DNA of 64,000 nucleotides from Nocardiopsis sp. NRRL B-16309 (GTDB lineage Bacteria; Actinomycetota; Actinomycetes; Streptosporangiales; Streptosporangiaceae): contig NZ_LGEC01000103.1 in NCBI RefSeq assembly GCF_001279585.1, positions 62,001 to 126,000 of the forward strand, written 5' to 3'. The notes under the pieces were generated by a model, which worked only from the letters and a program-made list of their open reading frames with translations, was not told the DNA's origin and made no database searches. The translations under genes and the position numbers were made by a program. Of this stretch, positions 45,438 to 54,180 are shown one piece after another. The first letter of the stretch is position 1. Every line of letters starts with the position of its first letter.

Positions 45438-46651
45438 TCTGTCTCCCATTCCATGGCCCGGGACGCCCAGTCGGCACACGCGTGCAGGTTGTCCTGGAGT
45501 CGTCGGTTGTTCTCGCCCTGGGTCACGAGGCTCATCACGGTGTCGGTACTCGCCGCCGCCCCGCCGAAGCGCTGCGGGGGCGAGGCGTTGAGCGACAGGT
45601 CGAGGACGTGGTCCGGCTGTTCCTCCAGGAGCGACAGCAGAGTGCCCTTCCGTGGCGGCACCAGGAGGAATCCGAAGCGCTGGGACGACCACCGCGGCAG
45701 TGCCGCCCGTTGGGAGAGGCCGCACTGGGCCCGGTACCACTCACGCACGCAGTTCATTCCGGTCGCGTGTTCCAGCACGTCCAGGATCCGTCCTCCCCCG
45801 GTGCGCGCGGCCGTCTCACAGAAGTACAGGTCGTCGGTACCGGAGCGGTGGAACACCTCCAGGTGGAACGGCGTGGTGTCCGTTGGGGACAGCGCCTCGG
45901 ACACGTCCTGGGCGAAGGAGGCCAGGCGCTGTGCGAGGGGGTCCTCGGAGTCGAGTTGGGCGCTGCCGAGGCTCTCGCCGTCCTGCCAGGACAGGCAGGT
46001 GTTGAGATAGCGCGAGGCCACCGACCAGATGACGCGGCCCTGGTGGGCGAACCCGTCGACGTGGTAGACGGTGCCGGGGACGAACTCCTCCACAAGGACG
46101 TCGTCCGCGGGCCTGCCGGCGAGTTCGTCACGCAGGGACGACGCGTCGCGCACCACGGCCACGCCCCGGGATCCGTATCCCAGCCGCGGTTTGACCACCA
46201 GTGGCCAGCCGAACCGTGCCGCGAACTCCACAGCGCTCTCCATGGTCCGCGGAACCATGTAACCGGGTGTGCGCACCACGTCGGACACGGCGTCCTTCAT
46301 CCTCAGCTTGTCCCGGAAGAGCAGAGCCTGGTCCGCACCCATTCCGGGCACGTTCCACCGGTCACGCACCCGGGCGACCCTGAGGGTGTCGTCCTCGGTA
46401 CCGCACACGATCCGCTCCACCCGCCGGGTGCGGCACAGCTCGTCCAGGTGGTCGACGACGGCGTCGTTGTCCGGGTAGTCGTCGACCGCGATGACGTGGT
46501 CGAACACCGCGCGGTAACCGTCGGCGGACTCGGTCGAGGTGACCAGGACGACGCGGTCGGCGACCTCCGGGAGCCACTCGTGCAGCGGGGTGACGGAGAC
46601 GGGAACGCGGTGGGCGATCGCGATGATCCCCGCTTCCTGTCCGCTACTCAT
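45434..46651 (-). CDS. ATP-grasp ligase (operon copy 3)
   Basis: A 405-residue carboxylate-amine ligase of the ATP-grasp superfamily, which joins a carboxylate to an amine through an acyl phosphate. Visible: VVKPRLGYGSRGVAVV (nucleotide lysine and Gly loop), VEEFVPGTVYHVDG (second ATP segment) and a Mg-binding region around HLEVFHRSG and YFCETAARTGGG. The N-terminal domain (about 1-100) is an alpha/beta preATP-grasp fold. ATG 46651 overlaps the MFS stop by eight bases. Homology is to BacD-like/amino-acid-ligase proteins rather than to purine enzymes; the substrate is unknown. Confidence 0.9.
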   Translation of the reverse strand: MSSGQEAGIIAIAHRVPVSVTPLHEWLPEVADRVVLVTSTESADGYRAVFDHVIAVDDYPDNDAVVDHLDELCRTRRVERIVCGTEDDTLRVARVRDRWNVPGMGADQALLFRDKLRMKDAVSDVVRTPGYMVPRTMESAVEFAARFGWPLVVKPRLGYGSRGVAVVRDASSLRDELAGRPADDVLVEEFVPGTVYHVDGFAHQGRVIWSVASRYLNTCLSWQDGESLGSAQLDSEDPLAQRLASFAQDVSEALSPTDTTPFHLEVFHRSGTDDLYFCETAARTGGGRILDVLEHATGMNCVREWYRAQCGLSQRAALPRWSSQRFGFLLVPPRKGTLLSLLEEQPDHVLDLSLNASPPQRFGGAAASTDTVMSLVTQGENNRRLQDNLHACADWASRAMEWETE

Positions 46652-47903
46652 GACGCACCGCCGTTTCCGGTTCGGAGGTCTCCGAGCCCGAGGGCTCGTC
46701 CCCGTCTGCGGGCCCACTGTTCTCCGCGACGGCCGCCTGCCGGCGCACCAGCAGGGGGAAGCACAGGAAGATGAACAGGCCCATGAACAGGAAGTAGCTC
46801 GAGGCGTTCGTGTCCAGGAGCCATCCGCCGACCACCGGACCGACGAAGAAGCCCAGGTGGCGCAGCTCGGACAGACCGAAGTAGGTGCCCTTGCGCTCGT
46901 CCACGGCCAGTTCGTGCACCGCGATGTCGGGCAGCGGCAGCAGGACCGCCTCACCCAGGGTCCAGAACACGATGCCGACATAGAGCAGGGAGAGGTGCAG
47001 GGGAGCGGCGGCGAACAGGACGAAGGCCAGAGCGAACGAGGCACAGCCCACGAGGACCAGGGGGCCCCGCGCCAGTTTCTCCGAGATCCAGATGATGACG
47101 GGCTGCATCACCAGGGCCAGCACCGCGTTGCAGATGAGCAGGGCTGCGAAGTAGTACTCGGTCCGATCGCTGTACTGCTCCCTCATGTACAGCGGGATGA
47201 TCGACTCGACCTGGGAGAAGACCAGGAACACCACCGCGCCGGCCGCCACCGCGGACAGCAGTGCCCGGTCGCGCAGGGCGGCACCGACGTGGCCGCGGGA
47301 GGAGCGGCGCTCGGCCGCCGGCCCTTCGAGCGAGGCCAGTTCCCGTCCGCGTATCACGATCACGGCCAGGTACAGGGCGAAGAGTCCGGCCGGAACCAGG
47401 AAGAACGCCAGCGGGCTGGCGCTGTAGAGCACTCCGCCCACCGCGGGCCCGATGATCGCGCCCAGGCACAGAGTGATGTAGCGGATCCGGAAGATGCGCC
47501 CGTCGCCGGTGTCCGCCAGGGACAGGAGCTTCTTCATCCCCGGTTCGACCAGGGTCCGGGCCGCTCCGAGCGCCAGCAGAAGCGCGATGATCGCGGTCGG
47601 GACCTGCACGAACGCGAGCAGGCAGTAGACCGTCACGTTGGCGGCCAGACCCAGACACATCAGGCGCATGGCGCTGAAACGGTCCACGAGCATGCCGCCG
47701 AACAGGCCGCCGACTGCCGCGACCAGCGCGATCCCGCCGACCACCGCGCCGATGAGCGGGGTGGTGAGGGCGGTGCGGTCGGCCAGGTACAGAGAGGCGA
47801 ACGGCAGGACCGCGAAGAACGCCATCGAGTTCAGCAGGGCACCCAGGACCAGGGTGCGCTCGTCCCTGCTGAGGCTCCACAGGGAACGTTGCGGGCTCGT
47901 CAC
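46644..47903 (-). CDS. MFS transporter of the biosynthetic operon
   Basis: A 419-residue membrane protein with about 12 hydrophobic segments and the MFS signatures GGLFGGMLVDRFSAMRL and a later DTNASSYFLFMG segment. GTG 47903 overlaps the radical-SAM stop (GTGA), so it is part of the coupled operon. The DHA1-like size and its place between biosynthetic enzymes suggest export of the product and self-protection. The direction of transport cannot be read from sequence. Confidence 0.9.
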   Translation of the reverse strand: MTSPQRSLWSLSRDERTLVLGALLNSMAFFAVLPFASLYLADRTALTTPLIGAVVGGIALVAAVGGLFGGMLVDRFSAMRLMCLGLAANVTVYCLLAFVQVPTAIIALLLALGAARTLVEPGMKKLLSLADTGDGRIFRIRYITLCLGAIIGPAVGGVLYSASPLAFFLVPAGLFALYLAVIVIRGRELASLEGPAAERRSSRGHVGAALRDRALLSAVAAGAVVFLVFSQVESIIPLYMREQYSDRTEYYFAALLICNAVLALVMQPVIIWISEKLARGPLVLVGCASFALAFVLFAAAPLHLSLLYVGIVFWTLGEAVLLPLPDIAVHELAVDERKGTYFGLSELRHLGFFVGPVVGGWLLDTNASSYFLFMGLFIFLCFPLLVRRQAAVAENSGPADGDEPSGSETSEPETAVRHE

Positions 47904-49330
47904 GCACCCACCCCGTCCAGGAGGGGGAGCATGCGGTTGTCGCCGTCGGTCAGTCCGCGCGTGCGCCGTTTCAGGGCGACGAAGTCGTCCAGGATGCGCT
48001 GGTCGGATTCAGGGGAGAGGTAGTACATCATGTTGACATACCAGACCCAGCCGAGTTCGGTGACGCGGTACTCGTCGTCGTCCTCGACGATCATTCTCTC
48101 GGCTACCAGGCGGTCGAGCTTGTGGGGGATCTCCTTGGGCACCCGGTCCCAGAGGATCCGCTTCTTCTCGAGGTAGCCGAAGTACGGCAGGTGGAACACC
48201 ACACCGCGCTCGTAGGGGACGTCGTCGGCGATGCTCAGGTTGATCTTGACGTCTCCGTCATCGAGTAGGCGCTTGACGTAGGTGGCCCGGTTCTCGTCGT
48301 TCATGACGGTGTACTTGCCGAGTTGGGAGATGCCACTGTTGCCGAAACCGATCAGCTCGTCGTCATGGTGCGACCAGGTGTGGGTGTTGTACAGGTTGGT
48401 GTAGTCGCGGGAGATGAAGTGGGGCCCGGGCTCCTGCCCCTCCGGGAGCCGGAGGAATCCGTGCCCGTTGTGCTGCTGGAATCCCGCGGCGCGCATGTAC
48501 TGGTTGAGATAGATGGTCATGGCCATCTTGTGGGTGAAGGACAGCGGCTCCAGGCCCTTTTCCGCGTAACCCCGGTGCAGCGGCGCCTGCGTCACGATGT
48601 TGGTGATCGGGTAGAGCTCGATCGTTTCGGTTCCCATGCCGACGGCCTTCTCGATGTCCCGGGAGAACGCCTCGAAGGACTGGCCGTGCATGCCGTAGAT
48701 CATGTCGAAGCTGGTGTAGTCGAAGTAGCGCCGGAACAGTTCGACGGCCTCGTACTCCTGCTCCACCGTGGCGGTCACGTTGAAGAGTTCCCGATAGACC
48801 GGGTCCAGGGTCTGGAGACCGAATCTGACCTTGTTCACCCCGATGTCGCGCATGGCCGCGCACTTGTCTTCGTCGACGCTTTTGACCTCGGTCTCGAAGG
48901 TGAACTCCCTGAGTTCCGAGAGGTCGAAGTTGTCGTGGATGGCGCGGCCGATCCGCCTGATCTGGTCAGCGGTCAGGGTCGAGGGCGTTCCACCCCCGAA
49001 GAAGATGGCACGGATGGGCAGGTCCGTCAGGGAGGTGTAGCGGCCCTTGGTCTCGATCTCGCGCAGCAGCGCCCGCACGTAGGTCTCGATCTGCTCGTCT
49101 CCGCTGCTGCCCAGCCCGCGGTTGAGCGTGCAGAACGTACAGATGGTGTCGCAGAACGGGATGTGGAAGTACAGTGCCCTGCTGCGCACTCCGTCGGAGC
49201 CCACGGAGCTGTAGAAGTCGTGATGGGTGACCGTGTCCAGCTCCTGGCCCTTCATGGGGTAGAGCCAGTTGTAGACGGGCAGCTGCTGGTCGAACTTCAT
49301 CAGGGACGGGCCGGGAATCAGGTTGATCAT
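47900..49330 (-). CDS. HemN/HemW-like radical SAM enzyme
   Basis: A 476-residue enzyme with the radical-SAM cluster motif Cys60-x3-Cys64-x2-Cys67 (HIPFCDTICTFC) and the HemN-type SAM-binding GGGTPS. The C-terminal HemN domain is present (about 360-470). The true HemN motif has a further Cys after the third (CxxxCxxCxC); here the position is Leu, so it resembles HemW or the class C radical SAM methyltransferases/cyclopropanases that build natural products. ATG 49330 overlaps the preceding ligase stop. In this operon a C-methylation or cyclopropanation role is more plausible than heme synthesis; this is inference. Confidence 0.9.
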   Translation of the reverse strand: MINLIPGPSLMKFDQQLPVYNWLYPMKGQELDTVTHHDFYSSVGSDGVRSRALYFHIPFCDTICTFCTLNRGLGSSGDEQIETYVRALLREIETKGRYTSLTDLPIRAIFFGGGTPSTLTADQIRRIGRAIHDNFDLSELREFTFETEVKSVDEDKCAAMRDIGVNKVRFGLQTLDPVYRELFNVTATVEQEYEAVELFRRYFDYTSFDMIYGMHGQSFEAFSRDIEKAVGMGTETIELYPITNIVTQAPLHRGYAEKGLEPLSFTHKMAMTIYLNQYMRAAGFQQHNGHGFLRLPEGQEPGPHFISRDYTNLYNTHTWSHHDDELIGFGNSGISQLGKYTVMNDENRATYVKRLLDDGDVKINLSIADDVPYERGVVFHLPYFGYLEKKRILWDRVPKEIPHKLDRLVAERMIVEDDDEYRVTELGWVWYVNMMYYLSPESDQRILDDFVALKRRTRGLTDGDNRMLPLLDGVGA

Positions 49331-50577
49331 GCGAGCTCCGGTGTGACGAGAGAGCGGATGTGGGACATGCGCCGACTGAGCGTTGCGTGGTCGGGAGCAC
49401 TGACGAGGACGAAACCGAGGAGGGTTCCCAGGTCCCGGGTGAGGGGAGCGTGGTCCCCGGGCGAGAGGTTGGGGAAGACACCGTCCACGCCGGGGGTTCG
49501 CGCCAGCTCCTCCAGGCCGTGGAGCGCGACCAGCGTGGCGGCCCGGTCGTCGTTGCGCAGACAGCAGATGCCGAGTGCGCGGTCGACGCCGAGGTCGCGG
49601 TGCAGGAGGCCGGTGTCCTCGCCCATGTAGGCGGCGAGGGTGTCGGCGTAGGGGCGGATGCTGCTGTTGCGCTCCCAGTGGTCGACCATGTGAGCGCCGG
49701 GGAGGCGGGTGGCGACCTCGATCAGGAAAGTGCCGTCCGGACCGGCCTTGACCTCGATGTGTGCCGGACCCAGCCGCACTTCGTAGGCGTCCAGGACCCG
49801 CAGGGCGAGCGCGGCGGCGTCCGCCGCGACGGGATCGTGGGCGGGCATCCGGACCACGTTCCAGTAGGGCTGGTCGTAGTCGCCCTCCGAGGGCTGGCGG
49901 TATTCCCAGACGTCGAGAACCCGGTGCCTGCCGTCGAAGGAGAAGGTGTTCACGGCCATCTCCCGTCCTCGAACGTAACGTTCGACGAGCCAGGAGCGGA
50001 CAGGACTCCCGAAGGTGTCGGTTCCGCCGAGAGAGGGCAGAGCATCCGCCTCCGCCGCGTCGGAGACCAGCACGACCCCCTCTGAGCCGGCACCCGTCGC
50101 GGGCTTGACGATCGCCGGAAAGCCGATGGAGTCCAGACTGGCCCGCACCGCCGGCCCGTCGACCACCGCGAACTCGGGCACCGGGACGCCCTTGGCCATG
50201 GCGTGGGCACGCATGACCGCCTTGTCCCGCCGAGCCGGAGCGGTCTCCAGGGGGTTGCCCGGAACCCCGAGGCTCCGGCCGAGCTCGTCCGCGACGACGA
50301 CGGAGGGTTCGGTCGTCGGAACCACCGCTCGCACCGGCGCTTGCAGTTGGGAGCGGGCGGACGGTGAGTCGGCGGCGTACAGGGAGACGTCGTCTCCTTC
50401 GGTGTAGTCCTCCTGGAAGGACGTGAGCAGGTCCGGATCCAGGGTGTAGAGGGAGATGACACGGACACCGCGCTCGCGGCAGGCCTGCTTGAACCCGCGC
50501 CCGGTCATCAACGGGTTGACCAGCACGACGTCCTCTAGGCCGGGAGAAGCCTCGACGGCCAGGGGCGCTGACGGCAC
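49327..50577 (-). CDS. ATP-grasp ligase (operon copy 2)
   Basis: A 416-residue ATP-grasp carboxylate-amine ligase. Motifs: VKPATGAGSEGVVLV (nucleotide loop), VERYVRGREMAVNTFSF, and HIEVKAGPDGTFLIEVATRLPG for Mg2+ and ATP. GTG 50577 lies three bases after the preceding stop with GAGGGG in front. The preATP-grasp domain has PLMTGRGFKQACRERGVRVI. It is only distantly similar to the other two ligases, so the three probably use different substrates in successive steps. Confidence 0.9.
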   Translation of the reverse strand: MPSAPLAVEASPGLEDVVLVNPLMTGRGFKQACRERGVRVISLYTLDPDLLTSFQEDYTEGDDVSLYAADSPSARSQLQAPVRAVVPTTEPSVVVADELGRSLGVPGNPLETAPARRDKAVMRAHAMAKGVPVPEFAVVDGPAVRASLDSIGFPAIVKPATGAGSEGVVLVSDAAEADALPSLGGTDTFGSPVRSWLVERYVRGREMAVNTFSFDGRHRVLDVWEYRQPSEGDYDQPYWNVVRMPAHDPVAADAAALALRVLDAYEVRLGPAHIEVKAGPDGTFLIEVATRLPGAHMVDHWERNSSIRPYADTLAAYMGEDTGLLHRDLGVDRALGICCLRNDDRAATLVALHGLEELARTPGVDGVFPNLSPGDHAPLTRDLGTLLGFVLVSAPDHATLSRRMSHIRSLVTPELA

Positions 50578-50580
50578 GGG

Positions 50581-51771
50581 TCACCCCTCGCCGGAGGTCT
50601 TCGTGTGAAAGCGGAGCTCCTCCTGGACGGTCTTGAGCCGGCTCTCCAGTTCAACGGAGCTGTCGGCCCTGACGATGACCACGCCGACCCTGTCCATCGA
50701 AGAGCGCAGGGGGTTGACCGTGCCGCCCGGCTCGACGTCGATCTCGACCTTGACCACGCCCTCGCGAGCGGAGACCGCCTCGGCCCCCTCCACCTTCACC
50801 ACCTCGCCGGGTTCGGGGGTCGGGAACCAGATCGCCGCCGTGCCGCCGGACACACGCGGCTCGGGTACCTCCTCGCCGCACGCGACGGCGATCACCGCGT
50901 CGTACAGGTCGACTCCGGTCGCGGCCTGGACGCCGTCGAGGATGTAGTCGCCGGGTGTGCGTACCGCGACCTCCATGACGCGGGGCCCCTCAGGCTCGCT
51001 TCGGAACTCCAGGTGGAGGATCCCGCTGCCCATGCCCAGAGCGTCGACGACCTCGGCCAACAGGTCGCCTGTGTCCTGCTCCACGGGCATCCGGTGCTCG
51101 GTCTCCACGGCCAGTGGAGGGCTGGTGGTGGTCTTGGCGGTCACGCTGGAGAAGACCACCCGTCCCCGGTCCGTCACCGCCTCGATACTGAACTCGGGGC
51201 CGGACAGGTACTCCTCGACCAGCACGGGTTCGTCGGTGGTCCGTTCCGCGAACCAGTCACGCAGGCCGGCCTCGTCGCCGACGATCCTCACCCCCGCGCT
51301 CCCCGAACCGGATACGGGTTTGGCCACCACCGGCCAGGCGCCGTCCACCCAGGCGAGCGCACCTTCGACGTCGCGCGCCACGTGGTGGCGGGGCTGGGGG
51401 ACGCCCCGCCGGGCGAAGAGCTCCCTCTGGGCGACCTTGTTCCGTGACGTCAGGGCCGCGCGTACGCCGGGTCCGGGCAGGCCGAGCTCCTCGGCGATCA
51501 TCGAGGCGGCCACGACGTGGGGCTCGGAGAAGGCGATCACGCCCCGCACGGGTCCATCCCCCAGGGCGGAGGAAGCGGCTGAGAGCCAGGCCTCGTGGTC
51601 GCGGCCCGCGACCGGATAGGTGGTGTCCGAGGAGGTGAGGGCCGCCTGGGTCTCCGGCCAGGTAAAGGCCTCGGGAGAGTCGAGGATCGCGACGTCCAGA
51701 TTTCGTTCGTGTGCCCTTCGCAGATAGGGACGCCCCATCCAACCGCATCCGACCATAAGAAGACGTGGCAC
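50581..51771 (-). CDS. ATP-grasp ligase (operon copy 1, first gene)
   Basis: A 396-residue ATP-grasp ligase, first gene of the operon. GGAGG seven bases before GTG 51771 is the strongest ribosome site of the set. The N-terminus MPRLLMVGCGWMGRPYLRRA resembles a Rossmann-like preATP-grasp fold. Nucleotide motifs are VVAKPVSGSGSAGVRIV and VEEYLSGPEFSIEAV; the Mg2+ region is ILHLEFRSEPEGPRVMEVAVRTPGDYI. It carries a C-terminal domain (about 300-396) typical of carboxylate-amine/L-amino-acid ligases. Three such ligases in one operon suggest stepwise amide-bond assembly without NRPS modules. Confidence 0.9.
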   Translation of the reverse strand: MPRLLMVGCGWMGRPYLRRAHERNLDVAILDSPEAFTWPETQAALTSSDTTYPVAGRDHEAWLSAASSALGDGPVRGVIAFSEPHVVAASMIAEELGLPGPGVRAALTSRNKVAQRELFARRGVPQPRHHVARDVEGALAWVDGAWPVVAKPVSGSGSAGVRIVGDEAGLRDWFAERTTDEPVLVEEYLSGPEFSIEAVTDRGRVVFSSVTAKTTTSPPLAVETEHRMPVEQDTGDLLAEVVDALGMGSGILHLEFRSEPEGPRVMEVAVRTPGDYILDGVQAATGVDLYDAVIAVACGEEVPEPRVSGGTAAIWFPTPEPGEVVKVEGAEAVSAREGVVKVEIDVEPGGTVNPLRSSMDRVGVVIVRADSSVELESRLKTVQEELRFHTKTSGEG

Positions 51772-52086
51772 GTTCGACCTCCGTGCTGATGGCGTGAAGA
51801 GATTCCCTGGGAACCGGGATGGGCAAGAGCTTCACCCATCCCACCGACATTCTCAATAGCCTCGACGAAGACACGAACAAGCCTCTTGACGCCTCCGTCC
51901 GGACTCCGATAGGGCTCCGGCCCGGGAGCCCGCCCACCCATCGTCTACGCAGGCAGAACGCCCCCACTCAGCGCGAACCGCTTCGGTGGACTTTCTCCGG
52001 GTTCAGAAATCAACACGAAAACGGAGCCGACGGCTTCACAACGAAAAGAGAATCCCCTGATCGAAAATTCATCTTTCAATGTTGTT

Positions 52087-52104
52087 CTGTCCGCTTGCGG
52101 ACAG
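52087..52104. promoter_or_regulatory. Perfect 8-2-8 inverted repeat
   Basis: CTGTCCGC-TT-GCGGACAG, about 315 bases upstream of the first ATP-grasp gene. It is shaped like an operator for a dimeric regulator; the two-base loop argues against a simple terminator. Confidence 0.4.
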
Positions 52105-52150
52105 CCGCCATGTCCACATTCGGCCACCGCGCTTCACACATTGAGTAGTC

Positions 52151-52162
52151 ATTGACGTCAAT
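52151..52162. promoter_or_regulatory. Perfect 12-bp palindrome
   Basis: ATTGACGTCAAT, fully self-complementary, in the same intergenic region. It could be an operator; no regulator gene of the operon is identified nearby. Confidence 0.3.
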
Positions 52163-52284
52163 CTGGTGACGGCCTTTCGGTCGACGACTTTCCGAAGGAC
52201 CGCACCCCCTGAAGTTCTGCTCTCTTTCCAGTGTCACGCCACGGCGGATGGCTCGGTATGACCGGGGATGTGTGCGGATTCCAG

Positions 52285-52704
52285 TCAGGCGGCCGCCGCT
52301 TTGCGGTGCTGCTGGGCGAGCCACTGGCGGGTGACGCGGCGCAGGTCGGCGAGGTCGTCGGGGTCCGGGGCGAGGAGGTCGCCTGCGGGGGCTGAGGCGG
52401 TCCAGCGGCGCAGGCGGTCCCGGGCGTCGGCCTGGGCGCGGTCGCGCTCGTCCTCGAAGGCGCGGTAGTAGCCGCGCACGAGGGCGACGTCGTCGGCCGG
52501 GACGGGCGCGCGGGGTGGAGTCAGGGGCACGGCGGGGCGTGGGCCCCGGGCCGTCGGCGGGGCCGGGAGGGGCGCGTAGCGGCGGACGCGGGTGGAGCGT
52601 CGACGACGCAGGACGGCGGCGCTGTGACGGCCGCGCGGCGGGGTGAGGAGGGCTTCGAGGAAGCCCAGGGCACGGTTGAGGACGGCATGGATAGAATGAG
52701 CCAT
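52285..52704 (-). CDS. Small basic protein of unknown function
   Basis: A 139-residue protein starting at ATG 52704 with AAGGAA nine bases upstream. It starts with an amphipathic helix (HSIHAVLNRALGFLEALLTP), then a basic Arg/Pro-rich stretch and a charged C-terminal helix (DRAQADARDRLRRWTASA). There is no signal peptide or known domain. Codon bias supports it being real. Similar short proteins of this form occur in actinomycetes near XRE/DUF397 genes, but I cannot name a function. Confidence 0.6.
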   Translation of the reverse strand: MAHSIHAVLNRALGFLEALLTPPRGRHSAAVLRRRRSTRVRRYAPLPAPPTARGPRPAVPLTPPRAPVPADDVALVRGYYRAFEDERDRAQADARDRLRRWTASAPAGDLLAPDPDDLADLRRVTRQWLAQQHRKAAAA

Positions 52705-52972
52705 GTCGGCAATTTCCTTGTGTTAAAAGGTTACGGTTTGCTGGCCACGGCCCCGGGCGTACATGATCGCCGCGGGGCCTCCGCTTGTGGAGGTTTGGGA
52801 AAAAGACTAGGGCGCCGGGGGAGAAGGCGGCGACAATACCGGAGAGTAATATCCTACGGGGCGCTGTTGTCGCAGGTAGGGCCTGGGGAAAGAAAATTCG
52901 GAACCTGGAGTTCCCGGAATTGATTTGTCCGGGTTGGCGGCTTTTCTGGAGGCAAGAAGAACGGCTGACCGG

Positions 52973-52997
52973 GAGGACCGGTCAGCCGCGGTGAGGG
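52973..52997 (-). terminator. Hairpin after DUF397 gene
   Basis: GGCTGACCGG (52973-52982) and CCGGTCAGCC (52988-52997) form a perfect 10-bp stem with loop GAGGA. On the minus strand it follows the DUF397 stop by 10 bases and is followed by GTTCTTCTT. It acts as the terminator of the XRE-DUF397 transcript. Confidence 0.7.
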
Positions 52998-53007
52998 CGG
53001 GACGGGA

Positions 53008-53202
53008 TCAGTCGCGAGACCGCTTCACGCCGTCCAGGAACGTCGTCCAGGCGTCGGCGGGGTACTCGATGTGGCCCAGGGGGCGGTTCTGGGTGTCGCG
53101 AACCTGCACGCTCATCCCTTCCGAAACCTCCACGCAGCGGCCCTCGGCGGAGCTGTAGCTGCTGGTGTGCCACGTGCGCCGACCGTGGTCGTGTCTACTC
53201 AT
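53008..53202 (-). CDS. DUF397 small protein
   Basis: A 64-residue protein with the DUF397 signature: WHTSSYSSAEGRCVEVSEG at the N-terminus, then VQVRDTQNRPLGHIEYPADAWTTFL. These proteins are found only in actinomycetes, usually next to an XRE regulator of the DUF5753 type, and are thought to modulate it. ATG 53202 overlaps the regulator's stop by eight bases, so the pair is co-translated. Confidence 0.95.
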   Translation of the reverse strand: MSRHDHGRRTWHTSSYSSAEGRCVEVSEGMSVQVRDTQNRPLGHIEYPADAWTTFLDGVKRSRD

Positions 53203-54016
53203 CGATACTCTTCCTGATCGTCCTGACCAGCTCCACGGTGGCGTCCAGCGACAGGGCGTCGGCCTGGAGGAAACCGAAGATGGTCATGCGCTGCTGTACC
53301 TTCTCCAGATCATCCATGAGCATCTCTCCGCCCGCGTACTCGGCCGAGGCCAGAGCCGGGGCGTCGGGGAAGGTGTAGACGCAGAACGGCCCCGCCGAAC
53401 CGGGGTGGCGCTGCGGCTCGGACGGCATGCTCTGGAAGCGCAGCCGCCCCTCCTCCACCAGGGCGAGCAGGCTGTCCAACTGGCCCGCCATGACCGTGCG
53501 GTCACCCATCACGCGGTTGAGTACCGAGGCCTCCACCACCATGGAGACGAGCGGGGGATGCTCCTTGTAGAGGATCTCCTGGCGCTGCATGCGCGACTCG
53601 ACCATCCGCGCGACCTCGGCCGGTGAGGTCCAGGGCGAGGCATCCTGGATCGCCACCCGGGCGTAGTCGGGGGTCTGGATGAGTCCCGGGAACAGCAGGC
53701 ACTGGTACTCCCGCAGTTCGGACACCTTGCGTTCGATGCCCGGCACCCGCTCGTACCACTCGGGCAGCTGCTTCGGTGCGTTCGCGTTCTTCCACACCCT
53801 GTGGAAGCGCCCGTTGGCGTCGAGCGCCTGGTCGAGCCTGAGCGCCTGGTCCTCGGTCATGCCGCGCTTTCCGTGCTCCCACGCGGAGATATGTGCCGGA
53901 ACGACGTTGATGTCCGGTGCGAGTTGGGCCTGTTTCAATCCCTTTCTCTGCCGGAGCGCCGTGAGTTCCTCACCGACCCGCCGCCACTTGGCCTTGCCGC
54001 GCTTGTCCATGCGCAT
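53195..54016 (-). CDS. XRE-family regulator with DUF5753 domain
   Basis: A 273-residue DNA-binding protein. The HTH_31-type Cro/C1 domain lies at about 12-68 (LTALRQRKGLKQAQLA, then HISAWEHGKRG). The DUF5753 domain follows from about 95 to 265 (YQCLLFPGLIQTPDYARV, then RMQRQEILY). Starts at ATG 54016 or 54010 are both possible behind GAGG. Such regulators with DUF397 partners control differentiation or secondary metabolism in Streptomyces (BldB/WhiJ-like systems). It is divergent from a HATPase gene, the standard three-gene arrangement. Confidence 0.93.
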   Translation of the reverse strand: MRMDKRGKAKWRRVGEELTALRQRKGLKQAQLAPDINVVPAHISAWEHGKRGMTEDQALRLDQALDANGRFHRVWKNANAPKQLPEWYERVPGIERKVSELREYQCLLFPGLIQTPDYARVAIQDASPWTSPAEVARMVESRMQRQEILYKEHPPLVSMVVEASVLNRVMGDRTVMAGQLDSLLALVEEGRLRFQSMPSEPQRHPGSAGPFCVYTFPDAPALASAEYAGGEMLMDDLEKVQQRMTIFGFLQADALSLDATVELVRTIRKSIDE

Positions 54017-54180
54017 CGTTCCTCAACCGAGAAATGACCGGGAAAACCATTGTCCGTCGATCCCGAGACCCCGCGCAACCGGAATCGGCATTCTGTCGCC
54101 ACCCCTGTTCATTCCCTGGCGCGACGCCCGTGCCCGTTCCAAGGTGTTGACCAGCCGGAAGACCGGGATGGGAGAAGCGG

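Larger units (their letters stand above)
51772..52284. other. Promoter region of the ATP-grasp operon, with palindromes
   Basis: About 510 bases, AT-richer than the flanks, with no gene I can support. It must hold the promoter of the eight-gene minus-strand operon. A plus-strand frame at 51819-52148 begins with a plausible small protein sequence but lacks a ribosome site and loses coding bias after about 45 codons. Two clean palindromes are listed separately. Confidence 0.55.
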
